NCBI RefSeq assembly: GCF_051020985.1
Contig: NC_135001.1
Span: 19,895,896 to 19,959,895 of the forward strand
Length of the DNA: 64,000 nucleotides
Direction of reading: 5' to 3'
Source of the DNA: Nomia melanderi
Lineage: Eukaryota > Arthropoda > Insecta > Hymenoptera > Halictidae
The notes below the pieces were generated by a model, which ran no database searches, was not told the DNA's origin, and was given only the letters and a program-made list of their open reading frames with translations. Both the position numbers and the translations under genes were made by a program. Below are positions 12,363-23,800 of the stretch, one piece after another (position 1 is the first letter of the stretch; every line of letters starts with the position of its first letter).

Positions 12363-14364
12363 CATTTCTACGACCGAAGATATTCGTAACTTATATTATG
12401 CTTAACCTCATTAATTCCTATCTGATGGCAATGCACACATTCATTAAAGCGTTTTAGATAATACTCGTTACATGAAATTGTTTGAATCATTTGAGCGTAT
12501 TGTGTGTAATGAAATATGTGCATTGAAGTTTTACGGAATAATATTCACAAAACATTACTGGTCACTAATTGAAGTGTTAAAACTGCATTGTTTTTAATAA
12601 TTATATAGAAAAAGGAATACGTTCGGTAAAGGACAAGTTTAGTACATAAACTGAATGTTCCGAGAGAACGATACCACTGAATTTCGGTTTGAACGAAGGA
12701 AGTACCGAAGGAAATTACCATTTAAATTTCTTAATCCCAGGTTCACTTAAGTCTATGCAGCCTGTAAGCACCTGTTCCGGTAATTCTTCTTCGGTTAGCC
12801 GCAATAATTTCGTGCTTGATTAAAAGGCAGGAATATCCATTCGACTGTTCCCCATAATGAAATTGCGACCAGTCTTCCAGCCCGGCGTTATTTCGAACGT
12901 ACGGCCGGTAAAACGTACGCGGGGTTAAATAACCTCGCGGCGGAATTAATAGGAAGTATCGGTAGCGCGATTCGGGAAGCGGAACAGGCAATAATTACTT
13001 TTTCGCTGGCGTTAAAGAAACGACGCGGCACATGCTCGCAGAACGGAATGCTGCGGCGAACGGATGGTCGAAAGGAAACGAGGCTGGGGGTTGGAAGGGG
13101 GTAATTTAGTTCTCATTAAAATGTAGTTTCGTCTGCGAGCAATAAGGTCCGCCGCATCGAGTTTCGTGTTCCGGGGAAATTGGGTCGGCTGATTTCCATT
13201 TTCTCAGTGGTACAAACTGAAACTGGGAAGACGGTGACGCTTCGGTATCGATTTATCGCGACTCTGCCACCCCCCTTCCGATGCCGGCCCGCCGCGGTCG
13301 ACGACTGGAAGGGACGCGTTAAAATTCGACGCGCGCCCCGCCGATTGGAAGAAAATTGAACGCTAATTGTCAACAGTCGACCTTTCTCGGCGATGCGCAG
13401 TTAATTACCGGCACGTGAACGAGGCGCGACGCGCGTGTGAAGCGTGGAGAAGCATGTCGATAACGAACGGGCCGACGGGTATCGCGAAAGCGCGCGTTCC
13501 TCGCGTCGCTTTCATTTTTCCGCCGGCGCGCGACCCTTCGGAGCGATACCGATTACACGGAGGTCGGTGCGTTCGGCCGCCGGACGTTCAATTTCGAATC
13601 GGCGAACTTTTCGATAACCTAAATCTTTGCATTAAACGGAAAGCAATAAGCGGACCGTGCAACGAAACGAGCGCCGACGCGATACGACGCGAAATATAAT
13701 CGAGTGCGGCTCGCAGTCTCTGGGAAACCGATATCGGCGAACGATCGCCGGACGAATTTCGGCCGAATTTCCGGCGTGTCGCGCGTTAATTGTCGTAATT
13801 ACGTTTTATCGGCGCCGAGATGCCGCGTCCCGTGAAAATTATTGTCTCACTTTTTGCGGGCCGCCGTTACATCTGTTAATTGCGGCCGCGCGAAAATTAC
13901 TCCGGCGTAATTCGATCGGTTTAACGCGTATCACCGGAGCAGCTGTCTGATCCGCGCTCGCGAACGCCGTCGCGCTCTGAATTACGACCGATCCCGGCTA
14001 ACGAAATAAACACGGCGACACGCCTGTCGCTTCCGACCTCCCGGTGAATTCGTCAACTTCGTTTTGCAAAGAAACCGGGTCGACGCCGCTGCGCGTCGAC
14101 CTCGTTTTCGATAGGGCGATTCCTTGGAAATCTAATTAATGTTCAACTCTGTATGTTCGAACGCGTTGAGCTTACCAAAGTATAAACTCTCTTCGCTTTC
14201 GTTCTCTTCTATCTAATTTTTTCAAATTAACATTTCTTAACCTGTGAGTTCTCTATATTCGAGAGCTGTGAATTATGGTTCTGAGAATTAAATCCTCTGT
14301 CCTCTGAATTTTGCGATAGATTCTATAAATTCTGATTTTTCTACGTTCCGAATTTTCCTACCTT
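12363..14364. other. AT-rich then strongly CpG-rich non-coding DNA
   Basis: 12363-12740 is AT-rich. 12870-14120 is very CpG-rich with many overlapping frames on both strands, none recognisable. 14130-14364 shows loosely repeated CGAATT/TTCTAT phrases that grade into the following tandem array. Confidence 0.4.
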
Positions 14365-14800
14365 CAATTTCTCTATGTTCCGAACTCTCCAAGCTCGATC
14401 TTCGAGTTCTCACGCGCTTAACGCCCAATTTTCCAAGCTCCAAATTTTTCTAGCTCCGAATCACCAAAGATCGCTTTTCCTTCGTGCTCGAATTTCCAAG
14501 TCGCCAATTTCTCCGTATTCCAAACTCTTCGAGCTCGATTCTTTGAATTCTCACGTGCTTAACGCCCAATTTTCTAAACTCCAAATTTTTCCAGCTCCGA
14601 ATCACCAAAGATCGCTTTTCCTTCGTGCTCGAATTTCCAAGTCGCCAATTTCTCCGTATTCCAAACTCTTCGAGCTCGATTCTTTGAATTCTCACGTGCT
14701 TAACGCCCAATTTTCTAAACTCCAAATTTTTCCAGCTCCGATTCACCAAAGATCGCTTTTCCTTCGCGCTCGAATTTCCAAGTCGCCAATTTCCCTATTT
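14365..14800. repeat. 141-bp tandem array, about 3.1 copies
   Basis: The word CACG(C/T)GCTTAACGCCCAA recurs at 14411, 14552 and 14693, exactly 141 bp apart. Copies 2 and 3 are nearly identical and copy 1 is more diverged. Because 141 is 47 codons, the array keeps long open frames on both strands (155 codons plus, 99 codons minus). Neither resembles a known protein, so I treat it as a satellite rather than a gene. Confidence 0.85.
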
Positions 14801-15478
14801 CCCGATCTTCCGACTGTCGGATCTTCGAAATTTCCAGTTTGAAACGCCTGTCGCGCAACATATTCCGATCTCGGCCGCTCTAATTTTCCAATTCACCTCG
14901 TTCCTCGTACGTATTCTTCGCGGTTCGATCTCCCCCGGATTATCGCACGGTAAATTATCTCCGAGCAGCGTTCCTCGGTCGCGGACGTGCATCAAAGCGT
15001 GAAATCTGTCGGAAAATATCGCCGGCGTACGCGAACGCCGTTTGCGAGCGACCGTTCGGAACCGCCATAACAATTCGGTTAGAGATAGTGGTTAACGTGT
15101 TCGCCGGCCGATTATACCGGTGTATCTAACACGGCCGATACAGCTGTGCGCGTTGAAGCACGTATGACAATGGTAAAGCGGAAACGCAACATTTGCTATC
15201 TCGCGGTGCATCGCGTTCTATGTCCACTCGTTGATGATTAAAGTCGAAACATTAACTATCGCGATACCGGTACCATTCAGCCTTGTGATTGACACGGAAC
15301 GCCCGTGCTAAATTCGACGCGAATGATTAATAGTACACCCTTGGAGGCAGTATTTATTTGTTTAGACACATTGAATTCGGCATCGAACAATAGGCCGCAT
15401 GCATAAGTATTATAACACTGTCATCTGGACGAGTTATGAGGAGCCACAGAATTGTTTACGCCCTGAACGTCGTATTTA
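14801..15478. other. non-coding DNA
   Basis: CpG-rich to about 15130, then mixed. No feature recognised. Confidence 0.4.
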
Positions 15479-15717
15479 TTAACACGCTGAATGCCATGGG
15501 GGTCACCGGTGATCCAAGCAAGTCGAATTACTATAATTCACTCAATGAAACGATGATTATTCGCACATATTCCTATATTATAAATAATGCTATCCATTAC
15601 GGTGACATTCAGTTTGATGAACGTGCAATGATAATCCAATTCAGTCGAATGATTTAATATACTCTTTCCATTTTGTGTATTTTTCTCTATGAAATCGTGC
15701 GGCGTTCAACGTGTTAA
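15479..15717. mobile_element. P7 MITE (TTAA type), copy 2
   Basis: 239 bp with TTAA edges. Ends TTAACACGCTGAATGCC and GGCGTTCAACGTGTTAA are good inverted repeats. A perfect 10-bp palindrome TCACCGGTGA lies at 15503-15512, about 25 bp inside the left end. A 73-codon frame that starts upstream runs into the element but has no recognisable content. Confidence 0.78.
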
Positions 15718-18700
15718 ACGATAAAAAATAATTAAATACACCGCATACATTAACGCTCCGAAATATTAAACAGCTCGCAAAAATCTTAACCTAATGACAC
15801 AGTAAACTACTTTCTAATCATCAATCTACACTAAATATTCTTATAATATAATAAATATCACTAAACACTGATAATCTAAAACTCTCTCACTGCCTCTACT
15901 TTTCTCTATCGGTTAGATCTCGATCTCACGAAAGATTTTTCAACAGCAGTTTACTTTAAAGAACAAAATCTCGCGTGCGACTGTTTACAAGCGTAGATTC
16001 CCCAGCACGGAACGCTAGGTCGGGCGATAATATCTCACCAGGGAATTAGCAGCACGTTGTAACCGTGAAAATTCCGGGGAAAATGAAGGGTCGAAGGATC
16101 GAAGGTCTCCGCGATGACTCCGCCAGATAGAACCGTTCGCGGAGGGCGAGCCGTATCGCTCGGTCGGAAAGTAGGTACTACGGTGCAGGACGGTATAGTG
16201 CGCCGGATTACAACGTCGATACCATAGTGGGAACCGACCAGAGATATTGCAAATACGGTGCACGAGCTCTACGGATCGCGGCCCGGTCGCCGAGTATTCT
16301 ATTCTCGCGAGGAGATTCGTCCATACCGTCGATCGTGCTCCTTAATCTGATCTCTCGTCTCGACTTTAATCGAAAGGGAAAATTCGTCGATTCACGGACA
16401 AACTACCCCCGTCGAGGGCTGAAACGATACCGCGACCAGGGAACAATACATTCGATCACGGTATTTCCGAAATAAAAGCCCTCGCAATTTGCGTCGTAGT
16501 TTTATATTTTTCTCGCCCTCGCGAACCATTAAATTCGTTTGATCAATACCCCGACGCACGACTGCGCCCGTGTGTGTTTTTTTTCTGTCCGTCTGCGCTG
16601 TTATTTCGAACAATTTGATAGAGCAAACAAGAGAAGAGATTCGCAGAATACCGATTGTTTGCGTAACTATTACTAATTCTGTTTGAATGCATCGCGCCCC
16701 GGCAAACACGCTCGGTTACAAGCTGTTCAGCGTGACTGAAAAAAAAAATGTTATGTGCATGTATATGCGTCGGGTCCGGTACATTCATGGAGCGATTCCG
16801 CGCCGGACAATCGAGAAACATCCGAAGCAATCGATTCGAGGCGTCGCCTCGCGGGAAGGCCGAATATCTCCGGCGGTACATGTACCGTCGTAAAGTGTTA
16901 TTAAAAAATTCCGCGGACGTATTTCTCTCACGGGCAATAACTCAAACCGCTGTCCCCGAAATATGTATTTTATGTACTCATAAAACTTGTCGGCCGATCG
17001 ATTCAAGGATACCGCCGGTAAATATTCAAGAAATATTGCATTTCGGACGGGGGTATTATTAAAAAATACCCTGCCGGGATGCCTCCCCTCCGCCCATGAT
17101 TTATAACGCCGCGTCCCCGGAGCGGCGCGGACTCGCATTTTCTTAGATTTCTGGAAACCACGCCGGGGACGTTGCAGCGAATGCTCGGAGGACTTTGAAA
17201 TCCTGCGCATAACTCAATGGGATTATGCAAACATCGGCAAACGAGCGATCAAATCGGAGATGCTCGAAGCAAAATTTCAGAATGTACGGAATAAAAGGCA
17301 GCATAATACACGATCGTTGAAACGTGATTGCAAGGATCGCCGGTGATCGATCGTTAAACTCGATTTCCAAGAAATTATTCAATAATATACGATAAATTGT
17401 CTCCGTAACAAATCGTGAAACTCCGATTACACATTCAAGTAGTACCGCAATTGATCAGGCATTCGACGAAAGTTATTAATCTCCATAATCAGTGCGTACA
17501 TTTCCAAGTCGACGTCTCATGAAACACTGCTCCGACAAAATCGCCGCGGCGCATTATCGATTTCCCGGTCGCAACGCATCGCTTCCGGATCGGCATCTCG
17601 AGAGTCAGAAACCGTTCGGAGGGAAACGGAACAGTAATTGTTATCGTCGTCCCGGCGCATCAAATATCGAGGCGTGTCACGGAGGCCGAATATGTTCCCC
17701 GGTATCTCGATGCATTTGGAGGAAGCGGGCGTCCCTCCATTTTCTTGGTTCGCCGCCGCGCCGTCGGAGATAATCGAAAGGATTTTGATGGGATCGCGCG
17801 ACGAGAGCGGGCGAACACCGACGGAATATAATAAGCAGTCGCGTTCGATTTCCCTTTATCTCTGACGTGTTCCCCCGTCCGCCGTCGGGACGGGGGGATC
17901 ATTTGCAAATGCGACGCTCGGCGTAAAGAAATACAAAATTCCGGGGCAACGAGGCGGCGTCGGAATAACGAACCGCCCGACGGTCGACGCATCCGTCGGG
18001 AAACCGGGGATTCGGTTTCCTTTAATTCGTCACGGAGCATTGTTGAGAACGATTCCCGGGAAAAAGCAACAAAATTTCGCGGAATCGCGCCGGAGGAAGC
18101 ACGGAGCGGAACGGTTCGAGAGCTCGCTAGGCGTCGTTAATTAAACGAATCGCCGCGCGGAATTGTTACGCGATCCCCGCCTTTGCGGTGCTCGGAGTTA
18201 TGACTGGTATCGGAAGCGGCTCCGCGGGCACGGTCCGGTAAGCTTCGAATGTCCGTTTCATCACTCGGAGCGCATTAATTAATCGACTCTCCACCGTAGG
18301 TCACAGAAGGACGGAGAAAAACGGAAATAGGCGGTTCATTTGCGGGCAAACCGCCGCGGCCGCGAAGGGGTTTCGAGAACGGCCTCGTCGTGTATAATTA
18401 AAAAGTACTCGGGTCGCGAGACGATTTCAACGGTACCGTGTGTTTCGCTAAACTGAACTCTCCGGCGCAACACAGGGGATTAGTTGGGTATCTCGTAAAT
18501 CTGGTATAATGACCAATGTAGGGGAAGTTCGAACGCGGTCAGCCGGGTAGACCAAATACAGTGGAGCGCGAATGCGAGATCAACCTCTGGGAATATCGCT
18601 CGCGAGCGCGGCCGAGCATTCTCCGGTTGAGAAAAACGTTCCGGCCTTCGAATCCTGAATCACGGTGACAATTAATGTAATTAAGCTCATTGCAGCTGGT

Positions 18701-18839
18701 ATCCACTAGCGCGTGGCAATTAGTCGGACGAACTGTAGGATATTTTTCTTTCGGTAGAAAACGTTTTCTGAAATTGTGCGTCTATTTAGTAGAATGTAGC
18801 GTTGCTTCTAACATTCCTGAGAAGAATGAAGTATAATGT
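15718..18839. other. non-coding DNA, mostly CpG-rich
   Basis: 15718-15960 is AT-rich. 16000-18700 is CpG-rich with many overlapping frames (up to 141 codons at 16785-17210 minus), none with a recognisable domain or credible splice pattern. A short poly-A tract is at about 16741. Nothing else is seen. Confidence 0.4.
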
Positions 18840-19057
18840 TTAACACTAGGTTTACGGGTATTTATTGTACATTTCATTCTATTGTTGCTAAAAGAATCGA
18901 TGCTCGTTTATTTAGATTGTGGAAATCGGAGATTTGATAGTAGGTAATTGGGGTACATGTCAGTGTGATCCCATCAATCAATCGGCGTAAACATTTACAA
19001 AATATTTCTAAAATCCAATATGCGTCAATTTGACGCGTTCAGTAAACCTAGTGTTAA
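18840..19057 (+). mobile_element. P2 MITE (TTAA type), copy 2
   Basis: 218 bp with TTAA edges. Termini TTAACACTAGGTTTACGGG and GTAAACCTAGTGTTAA are inverted repeats. A perfect palindrome GCGTCAA-T-TTGACGC is at 19022-19036. It is the first member of a run of four elements ending at 19670. The truncated P1 copy on its right starts directly at its right end. Confidence 0.9.
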
Positions 19058-19222
19058 TATTAAACTTTGTATAATGCATCAATGTACGAAATATTGAAAG
19101 AAAATAGTTTTCTTCCTCGATGCACGTGAGATTTCTTAATTCAATCTAAGAAAATGTCGTCTGTATCTCATTAGAAAATATTGAATACTTCCGGTGAAAA
19201 ACTCTGGGGTGCAAAGGGTTAA
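19055..19222. mobile_element. truncated P1 MITE
   Basis: Carries the P1 interior (TTTGTATAATGCATCAATG and following) and the P1 end GGGGTGCAAAGGGTTAA. It lacks the other terminus, which would have contained the CTCGAGAG end. The break coincides with the P2 element, so an insertion followed by loss, or a replacement event, is likely. Confidence 0.75.
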
Positions 19223-19454
19223 CACGTTCACTGTCATGAGAATTTTAGGCGTCCTATACAATATTCCTTATTCTTTTGTAACAATGAGAAATCTTGTAGT
19301 AACCCATTCGCTGCTAGCATAAAATGTGTAATTTCATTTGTACTTTCAATTTATTTTGCTTCGTATTACGATACATTTCAAATACTACCAAGATTGTACC
19401 AAACTGGCAGTCTCTTGGTACGAGTATATTCGTGACTGGCAGCAAATGTGTTAA
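19219..19454. mobile_element. P8 MITE (TTAA type)
   Basis: 236 bp between two TTAA sites, each shared with the neighbouring element. Ends TTAACACGTTCACTG and GCAGCAAATGTGTTAA are short, imperfect inverted repeats. An imperfect palindrome ACGAGTATATTCGT (19420-19433) lies about 20 bp inside the right end. No coding capacity. Confidence 0.65.
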
Positions 19455-19670
19455 CACTAGGTTTACGGGCATTTATTGTACACTTCATTCTATTATACCT
19501 AAAAGAATTGATGCTCGTTTATTTAGATTCTGAAAACCGGAGATTTGATAGTAGGTAATTGGGGTACATGTCAGTGTGATCCCATCAATCAAAATCGACG
19601 TAAACATTTACAAAATATTTCTAAAATCCAATATGCGTTAATTGGTCGCGTTCAGTAAACCTAGTGTGAA
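19451..19670 (+). mobile_element. P2 MITE (TTAA type), copy 3
   Basis: 220 bp, same orientation and about the same sequence as the copy at 18840. The left TTAA is shared with the P8 element. The right end has mutated to GTGTGAA. The subterminal palindrome has decayed to GCGTTAATTGGTCGC. Confidence 0.87.
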
Positions 19671-20438
19671 CGTAGAATAAGAATCGAGGTGATTGATTGC
19701 AATCGTGATTACATCGACGTCTAATTGCACCGAAGCTTGTAGGCATAAGCAGCAGCTCATTCACTGCATTTTCGACATGATTCGCTCGGCGAATTACCCC
19801 AGCCCCTGTTTCCGAGCTGCGGCCACGTCTGCAGCGTTTCCTTTCGCGGAATGATAAGAAACTCGGTCCCCGACTGTTTCGGGGAACGATTTAAAAATCC
19901 ATTTTCGCGTCGTTCGGGACGAAGATAGGACGTCGACGGCGGTGGCGCCGGCGACGCCCGACAAGAAATGGAATTGGAAGTCTCTGCATCCGGAAGCAGA
20001 CAGTTTCTATCCGGCGAACTGACTTCTCCGCGTCGGATAACGAAGTTATTCTCCCAGGGATCGGATTACAAGCGTCGTATACATACGTTTCTGCAGTTAT
20101 ACTTCTGCCACCGCCCATCCGTGCATCCGCCCGCTGCGCCGCGACCCCCACCCCTCGGACAGGACTAGTACTGTCGTACGTTCCACCCTTCACTGTGCAT
20201 TCGCTCGATCGTTCGCTCCACTTCTCCCTCCACTCTTTTCTCTGCCGCAGCATTCTGTCAATGGAACTCATTGCGAAGCTCGACGGGACGAAAGGTCGAC
20301 TGAGATTACGGTTCTCCGTGTATCGATGGAGTGCGGGAGATCTGAGAGGATCGCGGGATTCTTTTATACATTCTTTGGAGTCTATGAAATTCGCGCTATA
20401 GAGTTATAAGGAATGATAGCGTGATCAACACTGAAGAA
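19671..20438. other. CpG-rich non-coding DNA
   Basis: Overlapping frames on both strands at 19891-20401, with no recognisable domain. Nothing else is seen. Confidence 0.4.
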
Positions 20439-20675
20439 TTAAACCTTTGCACTCGAGAGGTGACGCCCAGTCACTTGATTCGATACAAGAAAACTGTGAA
20501 GTTAAATAATTAATATTTTAAATCAAACTTTATTGCTACGTGGAATATTTAAATAACATACCTTTGTTGCTAAATTTATCTATGAATTATCGTTAAGTTA
20601 GTTTCAAATGAGTCTATATCTCGTTCGAGAATGTTGAATATTTCCATTGAAAAACTTTCGAGTGCAAAGGGTTAA
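20439..20675. mobile_element. P1 MITE (TTAA type), inverted
   Basis: 237 bp with TTAA edges. Ends TTAAACCTTTGCACTCGAGAG and ACTTTCGAGTGCAAAGGGTTAA are inverted repeats. Hairpin GTGAC-gccca-GTCAC at 20460-20474 lies near the left end, the equivalent of the right-end hairpin in copies at 12130 and 49273, so this copy is inverted. Its right TTAA is shared with the next element. Confidence 0.88.
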
Positions 20676-20862
20676 CACTAAAACTATCAGATTTCTTCAT
20701 TTCGCAGTTATTAAAAAGATAACAGATGTTTCTCTGACATATTCAAGAAATTGATTCAACAGGCGCACTGAATTATAAATCGATTAAAGTCTCAATAGAC
20801 GCAGTCTCGAAGTTTCCATAGATTCCGAAAAGTCAATTCAACTGCTGTAGTTTTCGTATTAA
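20672..20862. mobile_element. P3b MITE (TTAA type)
   Basis: 191 bp with TTAA edges (left shared with the P1 copy, right ATTAA). Termini are TTAACACTAAAACTATC and GTAGTTTTCGTATTAA. The body (ATTTCTTC...GATTAAAAAGATAA-like) matches the element at 34365 rather than the standard P3 interior, so it is a P3 variant. Confidence 0.7.
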
Positions 20863-23800
20863 CAACTTCCACTACCTCGAAACACGTTTAAAAAACCTTC
20901 AGCAGGAGGTAAACTGTACACACTCCGAAATACCGGGGAAAAGGTGCATCAGGTCCTCCAGCAATTTGCATAATTGAACGTATATTTCCAATTTCACGTT
21001 CCACACGTGAAACTTTGATGTCGCGAAAGCGAGGACATTCGACTTCAAAGGACTCGGCATTAATATTATATAAAAAGAATCCCATTGGATTCTGTTAAGG
21101 GTCGCGGCATCGCGTGGCGGGTCGCTCTCGAGAAACTTTCCAGCGACCAGTCACCCCCCGCAATCTTGCCAACTCTCCCGCCAGACTCCCGAGGGACGCG
21201 ACCGCCGCGCAAGAAATCGCAAAACACCCTGTCGGCCGCGGCCGCGCACGTTACCCCATTTCTGCAACCCCTAAACACTCCAAGTCTGCTGATGTCGTCT
21301 CGCGGGGGAGAGAACGTCAAAGGACATTCGTCTTCGGGAACGGCCCCTGCTTCCCCCGGAAACTAATCCCGCCGGCTTAACCGCGCGAGATCCCCGCCGC
21401 CGCCGCCTCCTCCTCCTCACTCTCTCTCCGTCCGTCTGTCCCTATTTTTTATCCGTGCCCGGCACGCTGGAAAATCAGACCATCTGTTCGGGACAGTTAT
21501 ACCTGGCAACCGACACCTTGCCCATTTCTGGCCGCGCGAAGTTTCATTCCGAATGCTCCCTTGGGCGCTTTTCCTCTATATCCATTAAAGGTCGCTGGGA
21601 ACCTGTATGGGCGGCGGGAATGGGGCTGGAAGGGGCGGGATTCCGCACACGTCCGCGCGTACAAGCGCGGATAACTGTAGCCAGCAACGAAATTAGCTGG
21701 TATCGAATCCTATTTCCGGACTGGTTCTCGTTTTTTCTATTGAACATTTTTTTTTACCACCAGCCCTCGCGGTTTAACCTCTGCTATACCGGCAATTCTG
21801 TAGAAACTTACAAACGCAAATATTGTTTGTATTTGTTCTTGTTAAAAGCTTAATTGAAACTGAGTAGAGACTTGGGAAGCGTTATTTGATGTTAAGGATG
21901 ACAATTGTTTATGTGTAGAATATAGTAGAGTGCAATCAATGAAACGTGCATTATACTGTTAGACTACATTTTCAAAAGAATTGATGTGTAATTGACACGC
22001 TTGAAAAGTAGACCAGTAGGGCAGTGATATATTGAACGGTGGAGATAGTTCGTATTCGCTCAATTTTTCCAACCCTTCGAATATTTTGAGCTTGAATTAT
22101 GTTGACTAAACAGTTGAACAATGCGAAGATTGTAAAAAGGGTAATAGGAACCAGCTTATCCAAACACTTCCAGAGAAGAGTGAAGGGTGGAATATCCATT
22201 GGCAGCAACTCCGACTAACTCGATCGGTTCGTGAACTTTCCTCGTTCCAGCGGCCGGCCGCGTTCGAATCGCTTTTATTTATTAAAGATCGTGGATTTAA
22301 TTCCACTCGCTTTCCCAATCGGCGATTCGCGGCGCTCTCTGCGAACCGTAGAATTATTGAGGAAAACGAGTAATGGAAACAACACGGGGATGCTTTGCAA
22401 TGGAAACACGCTGGATTAATGAACGGTAATGGTGGAATAACGGTCCAAATGGCGTCGGTCGCCGTAAAAATCGTTCCGACCGGTAACTAGTTTCACATTT
22501 AAATTAGGAAATAAAATGGTATCGATCGAATCGCACGGTCGGATTGTAATTATTTTCTAATTATACGATGAATTAACGGGAACGCGCTGCGCTTGACAAC
22601 ACTCCGTTTGAGGGCCGGCCCGCGCCGGCCGCGGACTTTCATACTTCCGCGTCGACTGACAGCCAATTGCTTCGTCCGGTTCGTATATCGGGTTATATGC
22701 AAAACAGCCATCATGATAGCTGTAGCGTTACTATATCGCTCGTTCATGACTGAAAATTTCACCGCTTTGTCACCTGACGCGAAACGTTAATGCAATCCTT
22801 TTTTTTCTAGCTGCGTCGGCTTCGCGCGTGCGTTGATTAACCATTTGAATGCTAAATACTCCCAGCGGAAATGTTCCGTGCGGGCGGAATATTTTTCTGC
22901 TTATCTGATGATCAACGAATTATGTCAACTCATACGATTAATTAAGTTGTAAGTAAATTGTAATTGTAATTCTAGTTTCGCCAGATTGAATAATGCTAAG
23001 AAACACGTATATTAATCTCATGCACTTGTAATTATCACCACGGCACGTATGAAACTAAAAAGATCGAGGAACGCGTGCGCCCACAGTTCTCAGCGATAAC
23101 TTTCGCTAGACGCATATATGCGCCCACAGCATCTTTGGGAAATAAGCTGTAAAACCTTTAATGGCTGAAGAAGTGCGAAGGAAGAGTGCTATTAGTGCAG
23201 CATGTACGTGATTGCATAATTTTCTACTGTGAATGCCAGGGTCAGAGTGCAACTGATAGGGATATGAGTGGAAAGAAACAGCGATTGAAGGTGAGAGATA
23301 AAATGGCGTAAATTTCAGCGACAAGTCAGTATAAAGTAAGCTATACGAAATTAGTTAATAATTTACATTTTAACGAACTGTTTCCAACCATTTCAATGTT
23401 ACATTTACGAGCTTCCGCCGCACGGCAAGACGTTGAACGTCCATCGTCGGCGAATTCTGAGGCTTGTTAAAAATGTACAGAATTACGTTCGTTTCGCGGA
23501 ATGATTTTGTTCAAAATTCAAAGCGGCGCGCTGAACGCGGAAAAGGATTATACGGGCTTGCGGGATTACGAGCACGGTTAGCAGAATTTGCAAGATTTTC
23601 GAAAATACAATAAAAAATGCAATAGAAAATGTTCGCCGGACGGATGCGTGGAGATGAAGCATTAACGCTCTCGTCAGAGTAGGAAAATGACTAGAACTGC
23701 GCCGGGATAATGCGGTTATATCCTGACCAGGGAATCGAGTTAACCGCGGTCAGTTCCATTTTCATCCCATTGTGCAATTTTTCTCTTGATACCTCCGCGA

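Noticed and set aside
18640..18670. TTCGAATCC box resembling a tRNA B box
   Set aside because: No A box, anticodon stem or acceptor stem can be placed around it.
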